Shown here: one piece after another, positions 42,478-51,392 of the stretch
Position numbering within the stretch: the first letter of the stretch is position 1
How the letters are laid out: every line of letters starts with the position of its first letter
Source: an uncultured Prevotella sp.
GTDB taxonomy: Bacteria; Bacteroidota; Bacteroidia; Bacteroidales; Bacteroidaceae
Reading direction: 5' to 3'
NCBI GenBank assembly: GCA_945873145.1
Contig: CAMCBZ010000004.1
Span: forward strand, 1-64,000
Length of the DNA stretch: 64,000 nt
The notes under the pieces: model-generated
The model's input: only the letters and a program-made list of their open reading frames with translations
The model's database searches: none
What the model was told of the DNA's origin: nothing
Made by a program: the position numbers and the translations under genes

Positions 42478-42957
42478 ATGGAGGAAAATGCCAAGAGTAA
42501 TAATGGGGATGAGCGACAGGATGGTAAGCAAAAGAATGGCAGGCGAAAGCAACAATACCAAACGGCTGATTGTGCTTACTATGGGCTGCTAAAAGAGTTT
42601 GCACATGAGAATAGACGAAACCCTACTAAAGAAGAAAGCATTCTGTGGGCATTTCTCCAACACAGACAATTAGGAGTTCGCTTCCGTAGACAACACATCA
42701 TTGGACAGTTCATTGTTGACTTTTGTTGTCTCTCAGTGAAACTGGTCATTGAAGTAGACGGAGGATACCATCAACTCCCCGGTCAACAATTCTCTGATGA
42801 GGAGCGCGCGGCATGGTTGCAGAGTCAGGGATTTACAGTCATCCGATTCACTAATGATCAGATATTAAGTGATCCTGATGCCGTTGCAAGGGCTATACAA
42901 AAAGGAAGTGGAAGTCCTTCAGAATGCACGAGGAGAGGATTCGTAAAACTTATATAA
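42478..42957 (+). CDS. DUF559 family endonuclease-like protein
   Basis: 159 residues. After a basic, low-complexity N-terminus (1-40), the DUF559 domain (Vsr-like, restriction-endonuclease fold) runs over about residues 45-140: NPTKEESILWAFLQHRQLG, VRFRRQHIIGQFIVDFCC, LVIEVDGGYHQ with the Glu/Asp candidates for metal binding, and a final VIRFTNDQIL. No known role for the family. It interrupts the conserved argR-GNAT-argG order and is bracketed by inverted palindromic elements. It is AT-richer than the arg genes, so it is very likely an insertion. Confidence 0.85.
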   Translation: MEENAKSNNGDERQDGKQKNGRRKQQYQTADCAYYGLLKEFAHENRRNPTKEESILWAFLQHRQLGVRFRRQHIIGQFIVDFCCLSVKLVIEVDGGYHQLPGQQFSDEERAAWLQSQGFTVIRFTNDQILSDPDAVARAIQKGSGSPSECTRRGFVKLI

Positions 42958-42981
42958 TCACAAGGTTTAAACAATAAAAAC

Positions 42982-44271
42982 ATGGAAAAGAAGAATATAA
43001 AAAATAATAGTATGGCTAATAACAGTAGTAAGGGTATCGCATCTCCCCTCCCTCGGGAGGGGTCGGGGGTGGGCTCCAAGTCTGTCGTCGTCGCTTTTTC
43101 AGGCGGACTGGACACATCATACACGGTCATGAAACTCACCCAAGAGGGATGGGACGTATACGCTGCATGCGCCAACACAGGCGGATTCAGTGCTGAGCAG
43201 CTGAAGAAAAACGAGGAAAACGCTTACAAGCTCGGTGCTAAGAAATACGTCACACTCGACGTGACGCATGAGTACTACGAGAAGAGCTTGAGGTATATGA
43301 TCTTCGGCAACGTGTTGCGCAACAACTGCTATCCTATCTCGGTCAGCTCTGAGCGCATTTTCCAGGCCATCGCCATCGCACGCTACGCCAAGGAGATTGG
43401 TGCCGACGCCATTGCACACGGTTCTACTGGTGCTGGCAACGACCAGATACGTTTCGACATGACCTTCCTCGTCATGGCGCCCGGTGTGAAGATCATCACG
43501 CTCACCCGTGACCACGCCCTCTCGCGTAAAGAGGAAGTAGACTACCTCAACGAGCACGGCTTCTTCGCTGACTTCACCAAGCTGAAGTATTCCTACAACG
43601 TAGGCATCTGGGGCACAAGTATCTGTGGTGGCGAGCTCCTCGACCCGACACAAGGACTGCCCGAGGAGGCTTATCTCAAGCATGTCACCGCCAAAGAGCC
43701 GGAAGCCGAACTGCGTATCACGTTCAAGGAGGGCGAGATTGCAGCTGTCAATGGTAAGGAGTATGCCGACAAGGTAGAGGCAATCCAGGCTATTGAGGCC
43801 ATCGGTGCCAGCTATGCCATCGGCCGTGACTGCAATGTCGGTGATACGATTATCGGCATCAAGGGACGCGTGGGCTTTGAGGCCGCTGCCCCGAAGCTGA
43901 TCATCGAGGCGCACCGTCTGCTCGAAAAGTCTACACTCTCCAAGTGGCAGCAGTACTGGAAAGACCAGATTGGCAACTGGTACGGCATGTTCCTCCACGA
44001 GAGTCAGTACCTCGAGCCCGTCATGCCCGACATGGAGGCTTTCCTCACAAGCAGTCAGCGCCACGTCAACGGCACCGCCATCCTGAAACTGCGTCCCTAC
44101 GGATTTGAAACCGTAGGTGTAGACTCTCCTGATGACCTCACCAAGTCGAAACTCGGTGAGTACGGCGAGATGCAGCACGGCTGGACAGCCGACGACGCAA
44201 AAGGCTTCATCAAAGTGCTCTCCACTCCGCTACGCGCCTACTACGGCATGCATCCGGGAGAGAGAGTATAA
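42982..44271 (+). CDS. argG: Argininosuccinate synthase
   Basis: 429 residues from the ATG at 42982. The PP-loop ATPase signature is VAFSGGLDTSYT at about residues 38-49, and GSTGAGNDQIRFD is the aspartate/citrulline region. It condenses citrulline and aspartate with ATP. The first about 35 residues are foreign to the family: IASPLPREGSGVG is a direct translation of palindromic element C. A start at 43012, or an in-frame GTG at the end of the element, would shorten the extension. The catalytic core is intact. Confidence 0.93.
   Translation: MEKKNIKNNSMANNSSKGIASPLPREGSGVGSKSVVVAFSGGLDTSYTVMKLTQEGWDVYAACANTGGFSAEQLKKNEENAYKLGAKKYVTLDVTHEYYEKSLRYMIFGNVLRNNCYPISVSSERIFQAIAIARYAKEIGADAIAHGSTGAGNDQIRFDMTFLVMAPGVKIITLTRDHALSRKEEVDYLNEHGFFADFTKLKYSYNVGIWGTSICGGELLDPTQGLPEEAYLKHVTAKEPEAELRITFKEGEIAAVNGKEYADKVEAIQAIEAIGASYAIGRDCNVGDTIIGIKGRVGFEAAAPKLIIEAHRLLEKSTLSKWQQYWKDQIGNWYGMFLHESQYLEPVMPDMEAFLTSSQRHVNGTAILKLRPYGFETVGVDSPDDLTKSKLGEYGEMQHGWTADDAKGFIKVLSTPLRAYYGMHPGERV
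43043..43075 (+). repeat. G/C-rich palindromic element (copy C) inside the argG reading frame
   Basis: CCCCTCCC-TC-GGGAGGGG at 43045-43062, followed by TCGGGGGTGGG. It is the inverted match of copies A and B at 42356-42424 and adds no frameshift to argG. Confidence 0.85.
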
Positions 44272-44320
44272 AGACAAGCCCTTCTAACTTTATCTTTTCG
44301 TTATATACTCTGATTGTCAC

Positions 44321-45337
44321 ATGATACGAATAGGAATACTTGGCGGTGCCGGCTATACGGCAGGAGAACTCATCCGCCTGCTCATCAACCATCCCGAGGC
44401 AGAGCTCGTCTTCGTCAACAGCGAGAGCAATGCCGGAAACCTCATCACCGACGTGCATGAGGGACTCTACGGCGATACTGACCTTCGCTTCACGAGCGAG
44501 ATGCCCTTCGACAATGTCGACGTGCTCTTCTTCTGCTTTGGCCACGGCAAGAGCGAGCGTTTCCTGGCGGAGCACGACGTACCCGCCAAGGTGAAGATCA
44601 TCGACCTGGCACAGGACTTCCGCCTTGCGCCAACCACCGGACTTCCCGCTGACGAGATCGCTGCAACCAAGCCCACGCCGGCTGTGCACGACTTCGTTTA
44701 TGGTTTGCCCGAGATCAACCGTGATCGCATCCGCGCTGCCCGCCATGTAGCCAACCCCGGTTGCTTTGCCACGTGCATTCAGCTCGGACTGCTGCCTGCC
44801 GCCAAGATGGGGCTCATCACTTCCGCCGTCAGCGTCAATGCCATCACGGGAAGCACGGGAGCCGGCGTGAAGCCCGGTGCCACCACCCATTTCTCGTGGC
44901 GCAACAACAACCTGAGCATCTACAAGGCATTCACCCATCAGCATATCCCCGAGATTCGCCAAAGCGTCAGTCAGGTACAGGGACATCTCGAAGCCGACAT
45001 CGACTTCATTCCCTATCGTGGTGACTTTGCCCGTGGCATCTTTGCCACAGAGGTCATCCACACCGACAAGGATCCGGAGGCTATCGTCAAGGGATATAAG
45101 GATTTCTACGAGGGTGAGCCCTTTACTCACTATGTCGACAAGCCGCTCGACCTGAAGCAGGTGGTCAACACCAACAAGGCACTCGTACACTGCGACATCA
45201 TCGACGGCAAGCTTCTCGTCACTTCCTGCATCGACAACCTGCTCAAAGGGGCTGTCGGTCAGGCTGTGGAGAACATGAATCTGATGTTTGGCCTCGACGA
45301 GACCACCGGATTGAAACTCAAGCCGTCGGCATTCTAA
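44321..45337 (+). CDS. argC: N-acyl-gamma-glutamyl-phosphate reductase
   Basis: 338 residues. The N-terminal NADP-binding motif is GILGGAGYTAGELIRLL, and the catalytic cysteine is in ANPGCFATC at about residues 146-154. The C-terminal part has STGAGVKPGATTHFSWRNNN and the His motif near HQHIPEI. It reduces N-acyl-glutamyl phosphate to the semialdehyde. The acyl group here is probably succinyl rather than acetyl. It lies 49 bases after argG. No argB is found in this window. Confidence 0.95.
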   Translation: MIRIGILGGAGYTAGELIRLLINHPEAELVFVNSESNAGNLITDVHEGLYGDTDLRFTSEMPFDNVDVLFFCFGHGKSERFLAEHDVPAKVKIIDLAQDFRLAPTTGLPADEIAATKPTPAVHDFVYGLPEINRDRIRAARHVANPGCFATCIQLGLLPAAKMGLITSAVSVNAITGSTGAGVKPGATTHFSWRNNNLSIYKAFTHQHIPEIRQSVSQVQGHLEADIDFIPYRGDFARGIFATEVIHTDKDPEAIVKGYKDFYEGEPFTHYVDKPLDLKQVVNTNKALVHCDIIDGKLLVTSCIDNLLKGAVGQAVENMNLMFGLDETTGLKLKPSAF

Positions 45338-45355
45338 CTAAATAAAAGCAAAAGT

Positions 45356-46498
45356 ATGAAACTATTCGACGTTTATCCGTTATACGATGTCAACATTGTC
45401 AAGGGCAAGGGCGTCCATGTGTGGGACGACAAAGGTCAGGAGTATCTCGACCTCTACGGCGGACATGCTGTCATCAGCATCGGCCACTGCCATCCCCACT
45501 ATGTCGATATGCTCACCAAGCAACTCAATCAGCTTGGCTTCTACTCCAACAGTGTCATCAACATGCTCCAGCGCCAGCTCGCCGAGCGCCTGGGCAAGGT
45601 CTGTGGCTACGACGACTATCAGCTCTTCCTGATCAACAGTGGTGCTGAGGCCAACGAGAATGCGCTGAAGCTCGCCAGCTTCCACAATGGCCGTACACGT
45701 GTGCTCTCTGCCGAGAAAGCCTTCCATGGACGTACCTCACTGGCCGTGGAGGTGACGGGTAATCCGAAGATAGTAGCACCCATCAACGACAATGGCCATG
45801 TGACCTTCCTGCCCTATAACGACCTGGAGGCATGGGAGCGCGAGCTTGCCAAGGGCGATGTGTGTGCCTGCATTCTGGAGTGCATCCAAGGAGTGGGAGG
45901 CTGCAATGTCGCTACCAAGGAGTTTGCCCAAGGGCTCGCCAAAGCCTGCAAGAAATATGGCGCTGTGCTCATCTGCGACGAGATACAGTGTGGCTATGGC
46001 CGGTCGGGCAAGTTCTTCGCCCATCAGTGGCTCGACATACGTCCCGACCTCATCACTGTCGCCAAGGGCATCGGCAATGGTTTCCCTATGGCCGCTGTGC
46101 TCATCTCGCCTGAGTTCCAGCCTGTCTATGGACAGTTGGGTACTACATTTGGCGGCAACCACCTGGCCTGTACGGCAGCATTGGCCGTGCTCGACGTCTT
46201 CGAGCAGGAACATCTCGTGGACAATGCCCATGAGGTGGGCGAATATTTCATCGACGAGCTGAAGCAACTGCAAAAGACCGAGCCGCATATCAAGGAAGTG
46301 CGTGGACGCGGACTGATGATTGGACTCGTGCTCGACGTGCCGCAGAAAGAGGTCCGCAGCAAGCTCATCCATGAGCAACACGTCTTCACGGGAGCTGCCG
46401 GTACCGATGTGCTGCGCATCCTGCCGCCGTTGTGCCTGACCAAGGCCGATGCCGACGACTTCATCTATCGTCTCAAGCGCGTCTTCGCCAGCATGTAG
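45356..46498 (+). CDS. argD: N-acyl-ornithine aminotransferase
   Basis: 380 residues, class-III PLP aminotransferase. It has INSGAEANENALKLA (cofactor phosphate site), ILECIQGVGG, LICDEIQCGYGRSGKFFAHQ (Asp that binds the pyridine nitrogen) and TVAKGIGNGFPMAAV with the PLP lysine. It converts N-acyl-glutamate semialdehyde and glutamate to N-acyl-ornithine. It lies 18 bases after argC. The N-succinyl form is the likely substrate given the argF' type. Confidence 0.95.
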   Translation: MKLFDVYPLYDVNIVKGKGVHVWDDKGQEYLDLYGGHAVISIGHCHPHYVDMLTKQLNQLGFYSNSVINMLQRQLAERLGKVCGYDDYQLFLINSGAEANENALKLASFHNGRTRVLSAEKAFHGRTSLAVEVTGNPKIVAPINDNGHVTFLPYNDLEAWERELAKGDVCACILECIQGVGGCNVATKEFAQGLAKACKKYGAVLICDEIQCGYGRSGKFFAHQWLDIRPDLITVAKGIGNGFPMAAVLISPEFQPVYGQLGTTFGGNHLACTAALAVLDVFEQEHLVDNAHEVGEYFIDELKQLQKTEPHIKEVRGRGLMIGLVLDVPQKEVRSKLIHEQHVFTGAAGTDVLRILPPLCLTKADADDFIYRLKRVFASM

Positions 46499-46546
46499 GA
46501 AATCATTCAGATAGTACTATATATAATAAGGTATACCATTCATATT

Positions 46547-47329
46547 ATGAAAATCGCAGTAATTGGAGCCGGTGAGATGGGCGGAGCCTTTGCCACCGGC
46601 TTGTTAAAGACCGACTTGTTCAAGCCCGAGGACATCACAGTGGCCAATCCTCATGAAGGCAAGCTCAAACCGTTTGCCGAGCAGGGCACCAGTGTGACCA
46701 CCGACAACAAAGTGGCTGCCGCCGTGGCTGACATCGTCGTGCTCGCCGTGAAACCTAAGGTGGTGAAAGGCGTCATCGACGAGATCAAAGAGGAACTCGA
46801 CTACAGCAAACAGACCATCGTGAACATGGCTGCAAGCATCAAGCTCGATCAGCTTGAGGCATGGCTTATCAGCGGTGGCGACGTGCCGGCTATCTGTCAG
46901 GCCATTCCCAACATTGGCATCGCTCACCGGCAGTCGATGACTTTCCTCTCGCCCAACGACAAGGCTGCCGCAAACCCGAAGCCGGTTCTCGACATCTTCA
47001 ACGCCTTGGGCAAGACCATGGTCGTTGAAGAGGATCTCTTGGGGGCAGGCACGGCAATGGCCGGCTGCGGTATTGCTTATGTGCTGCGCTTCATCCGTGC
47101 GGCTTCCGAGGCAGGCGTGGAGCTGGGCTTCAAGGCTGATGATGCCAAGAACATCGTGCTTCAGACCATCAAAGGCGCTGGCTCGCTGCTCGCCGACGGC
47201 AGTCATCCCGAGGCTGAGATCGACAAGGTGACCACACCCGGCGGTATGACTATCAAAGGACTGAACACGCTGGAGGCCAATGGATTCACCAATGCTGTGA
47301 TTGAAGGCTTCAAAGGCAGTTTGAAATAA
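46547..47329 (+). CDS. proC: Pyrroline-5-carboxylate reductase
   Basis: 260 residues. The Rossmann motif IAVIGAGEMGGAFATGLLK opens the protein. The C-terminal dimerisation domain has the family pattern AMAGCGIAYVLRFIRAASEAG and VTTPGGMTIKGLNTLEANGF. It makes proline from pyrroline-5-carboxylate with NAD(P)H. It lies 48 bases after argD and 5 bases before proB, so the proline branch is joined to the arginine operon. Confidence 0.96.
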   Translation: MKIAVIGAGEMGGAFATGLLKTDLFKPEDITVANPHEGKLKPFAEQGTSVTTDNKVAAAVADIVVLAVKPKVVKGVIDEIKEELDYSKQTIVNMAASIKLDQLEAWLISGGDVPAICQAIPNIGIAHRQSMTFLSPNDKAAANPKPVLDIFNALGKTMVVEEDLLGAGTAMAGCGIAYVLRFIRAASEAGVELGFKADDAKNIVLQTIKGAGSLLADGSHPEAEIDKVTTPGGMTIKGLNTLEANGFTNAVIEGFKGSLK

Positions 47330-47334
47330 GACCA

Positions 47335-48405
47335 ATGAAAAGAATAGTTGTGAAAGTGGGCAGCAACGTGCTCACACGCGATGACGGTAAACTCGACGTG
47401 ACGAGGATGTCGGCCATCGTCGACCAGATCGTATGGCTGCGGCGCCACGACTACGAGGTCATCCTCGTGTCGTCGGGTGCCATGGCGTGCGGTCGCAACG
47501 AGATCGATGTGGAGCACCGGCTCGACAGCGTGGAGCAACGACAGCTCTTCTCTGCGCTCGGACAAGTGAAACTCGTGGGACTCTACTACGATCTCTTCCG
47601 GGAGTACGGCTGCCATGTGGGTCAGGTGCTCACGATGAAGGAGAGCTTCTCCACACGCGGGCAGTATCTCAACCAGCGGGCTTGTATGCAGGTGATGCTC
47701 GAAAACGGTGTCATTCCCATTGTCAACGAGAACGACACGGTGAGCGTCACCGAGTTGATGTTCACCGACAATGATGAACTCTCGGGACTTATCGCTTCCA
47801 TGATGGACTGCGACATGCTCGTCATCCTCAGCAATGTCGACGGCATCTACAACGGCGACCCGAAGGAACCCGGTACGCGCGTTATCCCGATGGTCAACTA
47901 CGACCGCGATTTAGGCGAGTACATCATCAACCAGAAGAGTGGCTTCGGCCGTGGTGGTATGGTCACCAAAGCACATATCGCCGGCAAGGTAGCCGACGAG
48001 GGCATCAAGGTGATCATCGCCAATGGCAAGACCGACAACATCCTTGTAGAACTGGCACAGCACCCGCAGCAGACTATGCACACGGAGTTCAGGCCCAATC
48101 CCAATCCTACGTCGACAGTGAAAAAGTGGATAGCCCACAGCGAGAGCTTTGCCAAAGGTGTCGTCTACGTCAACGCCAAGGCTGCCGAAGCGCTGCGCGG
48201 CAAGCAGGCCGTGAGTCTGTTACTCGTCGGTGTGACGAAGATTGAGGGTGACTTCGAGGAAGGCGATATCGTGAGCATCGTCGATGAACAGAAGAAACTC
48301 GTCGCCGTGGGACGCAGTGCCTACAATGCTGATGAGGCCCGCGCCAACATCGGCAAGCACGATGTCCGACCTATTGTGCACTACGACTATATGTATATGG
48401 AGTGA
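47335..48405 (+). CDS. proB: Glutamate 5-kinase
   Basis: 356 residues. The amino-acid-kinase domain (about 1-255) has RIVVKVGSNVLTRDDG, VSSGAMACGRNEI, VNENDTVS and GFGRGGMVTKAHIA. A C-terminal PUA domain (about 270-350) ends LVAVGRSAYNADEARANIG. It phosphorylates glutamate, the first and usually proline-inhibited step of proline synthesis. It starts five bases after proC and is followed by proA 52 bases later. Confidence 0.95.
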   Translation: MKRIVVKVGSNVLTRDDGKLDVTRMSAIVDQIVWLRRHDYEVILVSSGAMACGRNEIDVEHRLDSVEQRQLFSALGQVKLVGLYYDLFREYGCHVGQVLTMKESFSTRGQYLNQRACMQVMLENGVIPIVNENDTVSVTELMFTDNDELSGLIASMMDCDMLVILSNVDGIYNGDPKEPGTRVIPMVNYDRDLGEYIINQKSGFGRGGMVTKAHIAGKVADEGIKVIIANGKTDNILVELAQHPQQTMHTEFRPNPNPTSTVKKWIAHSESFAKGVVYVNAKAAEALRGKQAVSLLLVGVTKIEGDFEEGDIVSIVDEQKKLVAVGRSAYNADEARANIGKHDVRPIVHYDYMYME

Positions 48406-48457
48406 AGCCATATGTAGGTATAGACTGTAAACACCTATATATAAGGAGTAAAACACT

Positions 48458-49705
48458 ATGTTAGAAGATATATTCCGCCGGGTCAAACGGGCCAGTAAGT
48501 CGCTTGCCAACATGGACGATGCCTTGCGCAACCGTCTGCTGTGCCTCGTGGCCGATGCCATAGAGAAGGAAACAGAGACTTTGCTGGCTGCCAACCGTGA
48601 GGATCTGGCGCTTATGGACAAGAGCGATCCTATGTATGACCGGTTGCAGCTGACACCCGCCCGGCTCAAGGAGATTGCCGACAACATGCGCCATGTGGCC
48701 ACGTTGCCTTCGCCTTTGGGCAAAGTGCTCAAGCACAAGACGCTGCCCAATGGGCTGGAACTGCGCCGCATGAGTGTTCCCTTTGGTGTCATCGGTGTGG
48801 TTTATGAGGCACGTCCCAACGTCACCTTCGATGTCTTTGCCCTTTGTCTGAAGAGTGGCAATGCCAGCATCCTGAAGTGTGGCAAGGATGCCATCCGTTC
48901 GTGCCAAGCTGGTGTGGATCTCATCCACCGCGTGCTGGAGTCGGCGCATGTCAATCCCGACATCGTCGCGCTGTTGCCAGCCACGCATGAGGCCACGGGA
49001 GAATTGCTCCAGGCTGTGGGCTACGTCGACCTCTGTATTCCACGTGGTGGCAAGAAACTCATCACTTTCGTACGCGATACCGCCAAGGTGCCGGTCATCG
49101 AAACAGGCGCCGGCGTGGTGCACTGCTACTTCGACAAGCGGGGCGATGTGGCCATGGGACAGCGCATCATTGACAATGCCAAGACGCGGCGCTGCTCGGT
49201 GTGCAATGCCCTCGACTGTCTCATCATTCATTCTGCCCGTCTCGGCGACTTGCCGCAGTTGGTTCAGCCGTTGGCCGACAAGAGTGTCAAGCTCCATGCC
49301 GACAAGCGCGCCTATGCGGCCCTGCAAGGCAACTATCCTTCAGACTTGCTCGTGCCGGTTGCTGACGATGATGAGTGGAACACAGAGTGGCTGAGCATGC
49401 AGATGGGCGTGAAGACCGTCGACTCCATTGACGAGGCACTTGAGCATATCGACACCTACGGCAGTGGACACAGCGAGAGCATCGTCACCGACAACCAGGC
49501 TGCCGCCCTGCATTTCCAGCAGGCCGTCGATGCCGCCTGCGTCTATGTCAATGCGCCCACGAGTTTCACCGATGGCGCACAGTTTGGCCTTGGTGCAGAG
49601 ATTGGTATCAGCACGCAGAAGTTGGGTGCCCGCGGTCCTATGGCATTAGAAGAGATGACCACCTACAAGTGGCTCATCAACGGCAATGGTCAGGTGCGTC
49701 CCTAA
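48458..49705 (+). CDS. proA: Glutamate-5-semialdehyde dehydrogenase
   Basis: 415 residues of the aldehyde-dehydrogenase superfamily. It has VPFGVIGVVYEARPNVTFDV, LPATHEATGELLQAVGYVDL, CIPRGGKKLI and VIETGAGVVHCYFD. The catalytic cysteine lies in RRCSVCNALDC. It reduces glutamyl-5-phosphate to the semialdehyde, which cyclises to the ProC substrate. It follows proB in the operon; a C/T-rich tandem duplication of 46 bases lies between it and argF'. Confidence 0.95.
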   Translation: MLEDIFRRVKRASKSLANMDDALRNRLLCLVADAIEKETETLLAANREDLALMDKSDPMYDRLQLTPARLKEIADNMRHVATLPSPLGKVLKHKTLPNGLELRRMSVPFGVIGVVYEARPNVTFDVFALCLKSGNASILKCGKDAIRSCQAGVDLIHRVLESAHVNPDIVALLPATHEATGELLQAVGYVDLCIPRGGKKLITFVRDTAKVPVIETGAGVVHCYFDKRGDVAMGQRIIDNAKTRRCSVCNALDCLIIHSARLGDLPQLVQPLADKSVKLHADKRAYAALQGNYPSDLLVPVADDDEWNTEWLSMQMGVKTVDSIDEALEHIDTYGSGHSESIVTDNQAAALHFQQAVDAACVYVNAPTSFTDGAQFGLGAEIGISTQKLGARGPMALEEMTTYKWLINGNGQVRP

Positions 49706-49738
49706 AGCTTGTCGCAAGCCTCGGACTCTTCCCACCCC

Positions 49739-49830
49739 TTCCGTTTGCCGCATCTTCCGCCCTTCCGCTTGTTGCGTCTCCCCCTTCCGCTTGCCGTTTC
49801 TTCCGCCCTTCCGCTTGTTGCGTCTCCCGC
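49739..49830. repeat. 46-bp tandem duplication, C/T-rich
   Basis: A 46-base unit starting TTCCGTTTGCCGCATCTTCC is repeated at 49785 (TTCCGCTTGCCGTTTCTTCC) with about four mismatches. It fills the 232-base gap between proA and argF', which has no gene that I can see. Confidence 0.8.
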
Positions 49831-49937
49831 CTTCCCTCGCTCTCCCCGCTCTCCGCCCCTTCTTATATACTTATATAATAGATCACGTAAGTCGTTCGGT
49901 TTGCAGCGGCTGTGCCGCTGCCACTAATCCCTAATTT

Positions 49938-50933
49938 ATGAAAACATTCTTCAACGTACAAGACCTCGGCCCCTTACAGGCCGCTCTGAAAGAGCCCGAA
50001 GAGGTGAAAGCCAACCGCTTCGCTTATCAGCAGTTGGGCAAGAACAAGACCCTGCTGATGATTTTCTTTAATAACTCATTGCGCACGCGCCTCTCCACCC
50101 AGAAGGCTGCCATGAACCTCGGCATGAATGTCATTGTCCTCGACGTCAATGCCGGCGCATGGAAACTCGAGACCGAGCGCGGCGTCATCATGGACGGCGA
50201 CAAGAGCGAGCATCTCTTGGAGGCCATCCCGGTGATGGGCTGCTACTGCGACATCATCGCTGTGCGCTCCTTCGCCGGACTCAGTGACCGCGACTACGAC
50301 TACGCCGAGACCATTGTCGGCCAGTTCGTGAAGTATTCCGGGCGCCCTGTAGTAGCCATGGAGACCGCCACTGTGCATCCGCTTCAAGCCTTTGCCGACC
50401 TGATCACCATCCATGAGAAGTGGACAGAGCTCAACGCCAACCCTGCCACAAAGCCTGCACACAAGCGTCCGAAGGTCGTGCTCACATGGGCACCGCACTG
50501 CCGCGCTCTGCCCCAGGCAGTTCCTAACTCATTTGCACAATGGATGAATGCTGCTGACGTAGACTTTGTTGTCACCCAGCCCGAAGGTTATGAGCTCGAT
50601 CCAAAGTTCGTCGGTGACGCACAGATAGAGTACGATCAGCGCAAAGCCTTGGACGGTGCGGACTTTGTATATGCCAAGAACTGGAGCTGCCCGGGCGTAA
50701 AGAACAAAGACGATTACGGCAAGATACTGTCAAAAGACGCCAGTTGGACCATCGACACCGAGCACATGAGCTGGACCAACGACGGTTACTTCATGCACTG
50801 TCTGCCCGTACGCCGTGGGCTCATCGTCACCGACGACGTCATCGAGAGTCCTCACAGTCTCGTCATCCCAGAGGCTGCCAACCGTGAGATCTCCGCAGAG
50901 GTGGTGCTCAAACGTGTATTGGAAACACTCTAA
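49938..50933 (+). CDS. argF': N-succinylornithine carbamoyltransferase
   Basis: 331 residues of the aspartate/ornithine carbamoyltransferase superfamily, closest in pattern to the Bacteroides fragilis enzyme shown to use N-succinyl-L-ornithine. The carbamoyl-phosphate loop is FFNNSLRTRLST rather than the canonical STRTR. TVHPLQAFADL and the C-terminal HCLPVRRGLIVTDDVI are the other active-site segments. It ends the arginine operon and fixes the pathway as the succinylated variant. A terminator follows at 50950-50983. Confidence 0.93.
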   Translation: MKTFFNVQDLGPLQAALKEPEEVKANRFAYQQLGKNKTLLMIFFNNSLRTRLSTQKAAMNLGMNVIVLDVNAGAWKLETERGVIMDGDKSEHLLEAIPVMGCYCDIIAVRSFAGLSDRDYDYAETIVGQFVKYSGRPVVAMETATVHPLQAFADLITIHEKWTELNANPATKPAHKRPKVVLTWAPHCRALPQAVPNSFAQWMNAADVDFVVTQPEGYELDPKFVGDAQIEYDQRKALDGADFVYAKNWSCPGVKNKDDYGKILSKDASWTIDTEHMSWTNDGYFMHCLPVRRGLIVTDDVIESPHSLVIPEAANREISAEVVLKRVLETL

Positions 50934-50949
50934 TAATACTATTATATAT

Positions 50950-50983
50950 AAGGAGAGTACACATCGTTGTACTCTCCTTTTTT
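50950..50983 (+). terminator. Terminator of the arginine/proline operon
   Basis: AAGGAGAGTAC and GTACTCTCCTT form an 11-bp stem followed by TTTTTTG, 17 bases after the argF' stop. Confidence 0.88.
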
Positions 50984-51162
50984 GCTATCTGTCTACAGAA
51001 CGCTATGAAACAAGGATTCTATCTTGCTGAACTGTACAACATAGTATCAATGTTGGACAATAAAATACAATAGGTCTATCTTGACTTTTACAACTTATTC
51101 ACTTTGATAAAAAAGTATCAATAATAGCAAAGATAATATTACGTATTTACATGAGAAAGCCG

Positions 51163-51170
51163 TATCTTTG
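51163..51170 (+). promoter_or_regulatory. First promoter box of the second SusC/SusD locus
   Basis: TATCTTTG (TAnnTTTG) lies 246 bases upstream of susC, leaving a long leader. The 482-base gap from argF' to susC holds this box, a second box, a hairpin and a short reading frame. Confidence 0.6.
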
Positions 51171-51226
51171 CGATTGAAAACCGACGAGAGAACCTAAGGA
51201 ACACTATAAAACCAACCTGATTGTGT

Positions 51227-51234
51227 TACCTTTG
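51227..51234 (+). promoter_or_regulatory. Second promoter-like box in the susC leader
   Basis: TACCTTTG also matches TAnnTTTG, 182 bases before susC. It may be an alternative start site or coincidence. Confidence 0.35.
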
Positions 51235-51302
51235 GTGTCAACTATAACAACAATCGAAGTCAAAATAATTAAGAACCAATTATCCATTATGCAAGAATCA
51301 CC

Positions 51303-51392
51303 ATGAAAAGAAAGCCTCCTGTTGCAAAACAACAGGACCAAAAAGCGCTCATAGTCAATACTATCGCGCCCAAGAACCCCAATCATCATTAA
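51303..51392 (+). CDS. Possible 29-residue leader peptide before susC
   Basis: An ATG-to-TAA frame of 29 codons (MKRKPPVAKQQDQ to NPNHH) ends 23 bases before the susC ATG. A small hairpin (CCTGTTG/CAACAGG, about 51317-51338) lies within it. The peptide is basic and has no signal. Translation is not certain; it may only mark a structured leader RNA. Confidence 0.3.
   Translation: MKRKPPVAKQQDQKALIVNTIAPKNPNHH

Noticed and set aside
43117..44178. Minus-strand open frame of 353 codons in argG
   Set aside because: ArgG is unbroken on the plus strand. The antisense frame arises from GC-biased codons.
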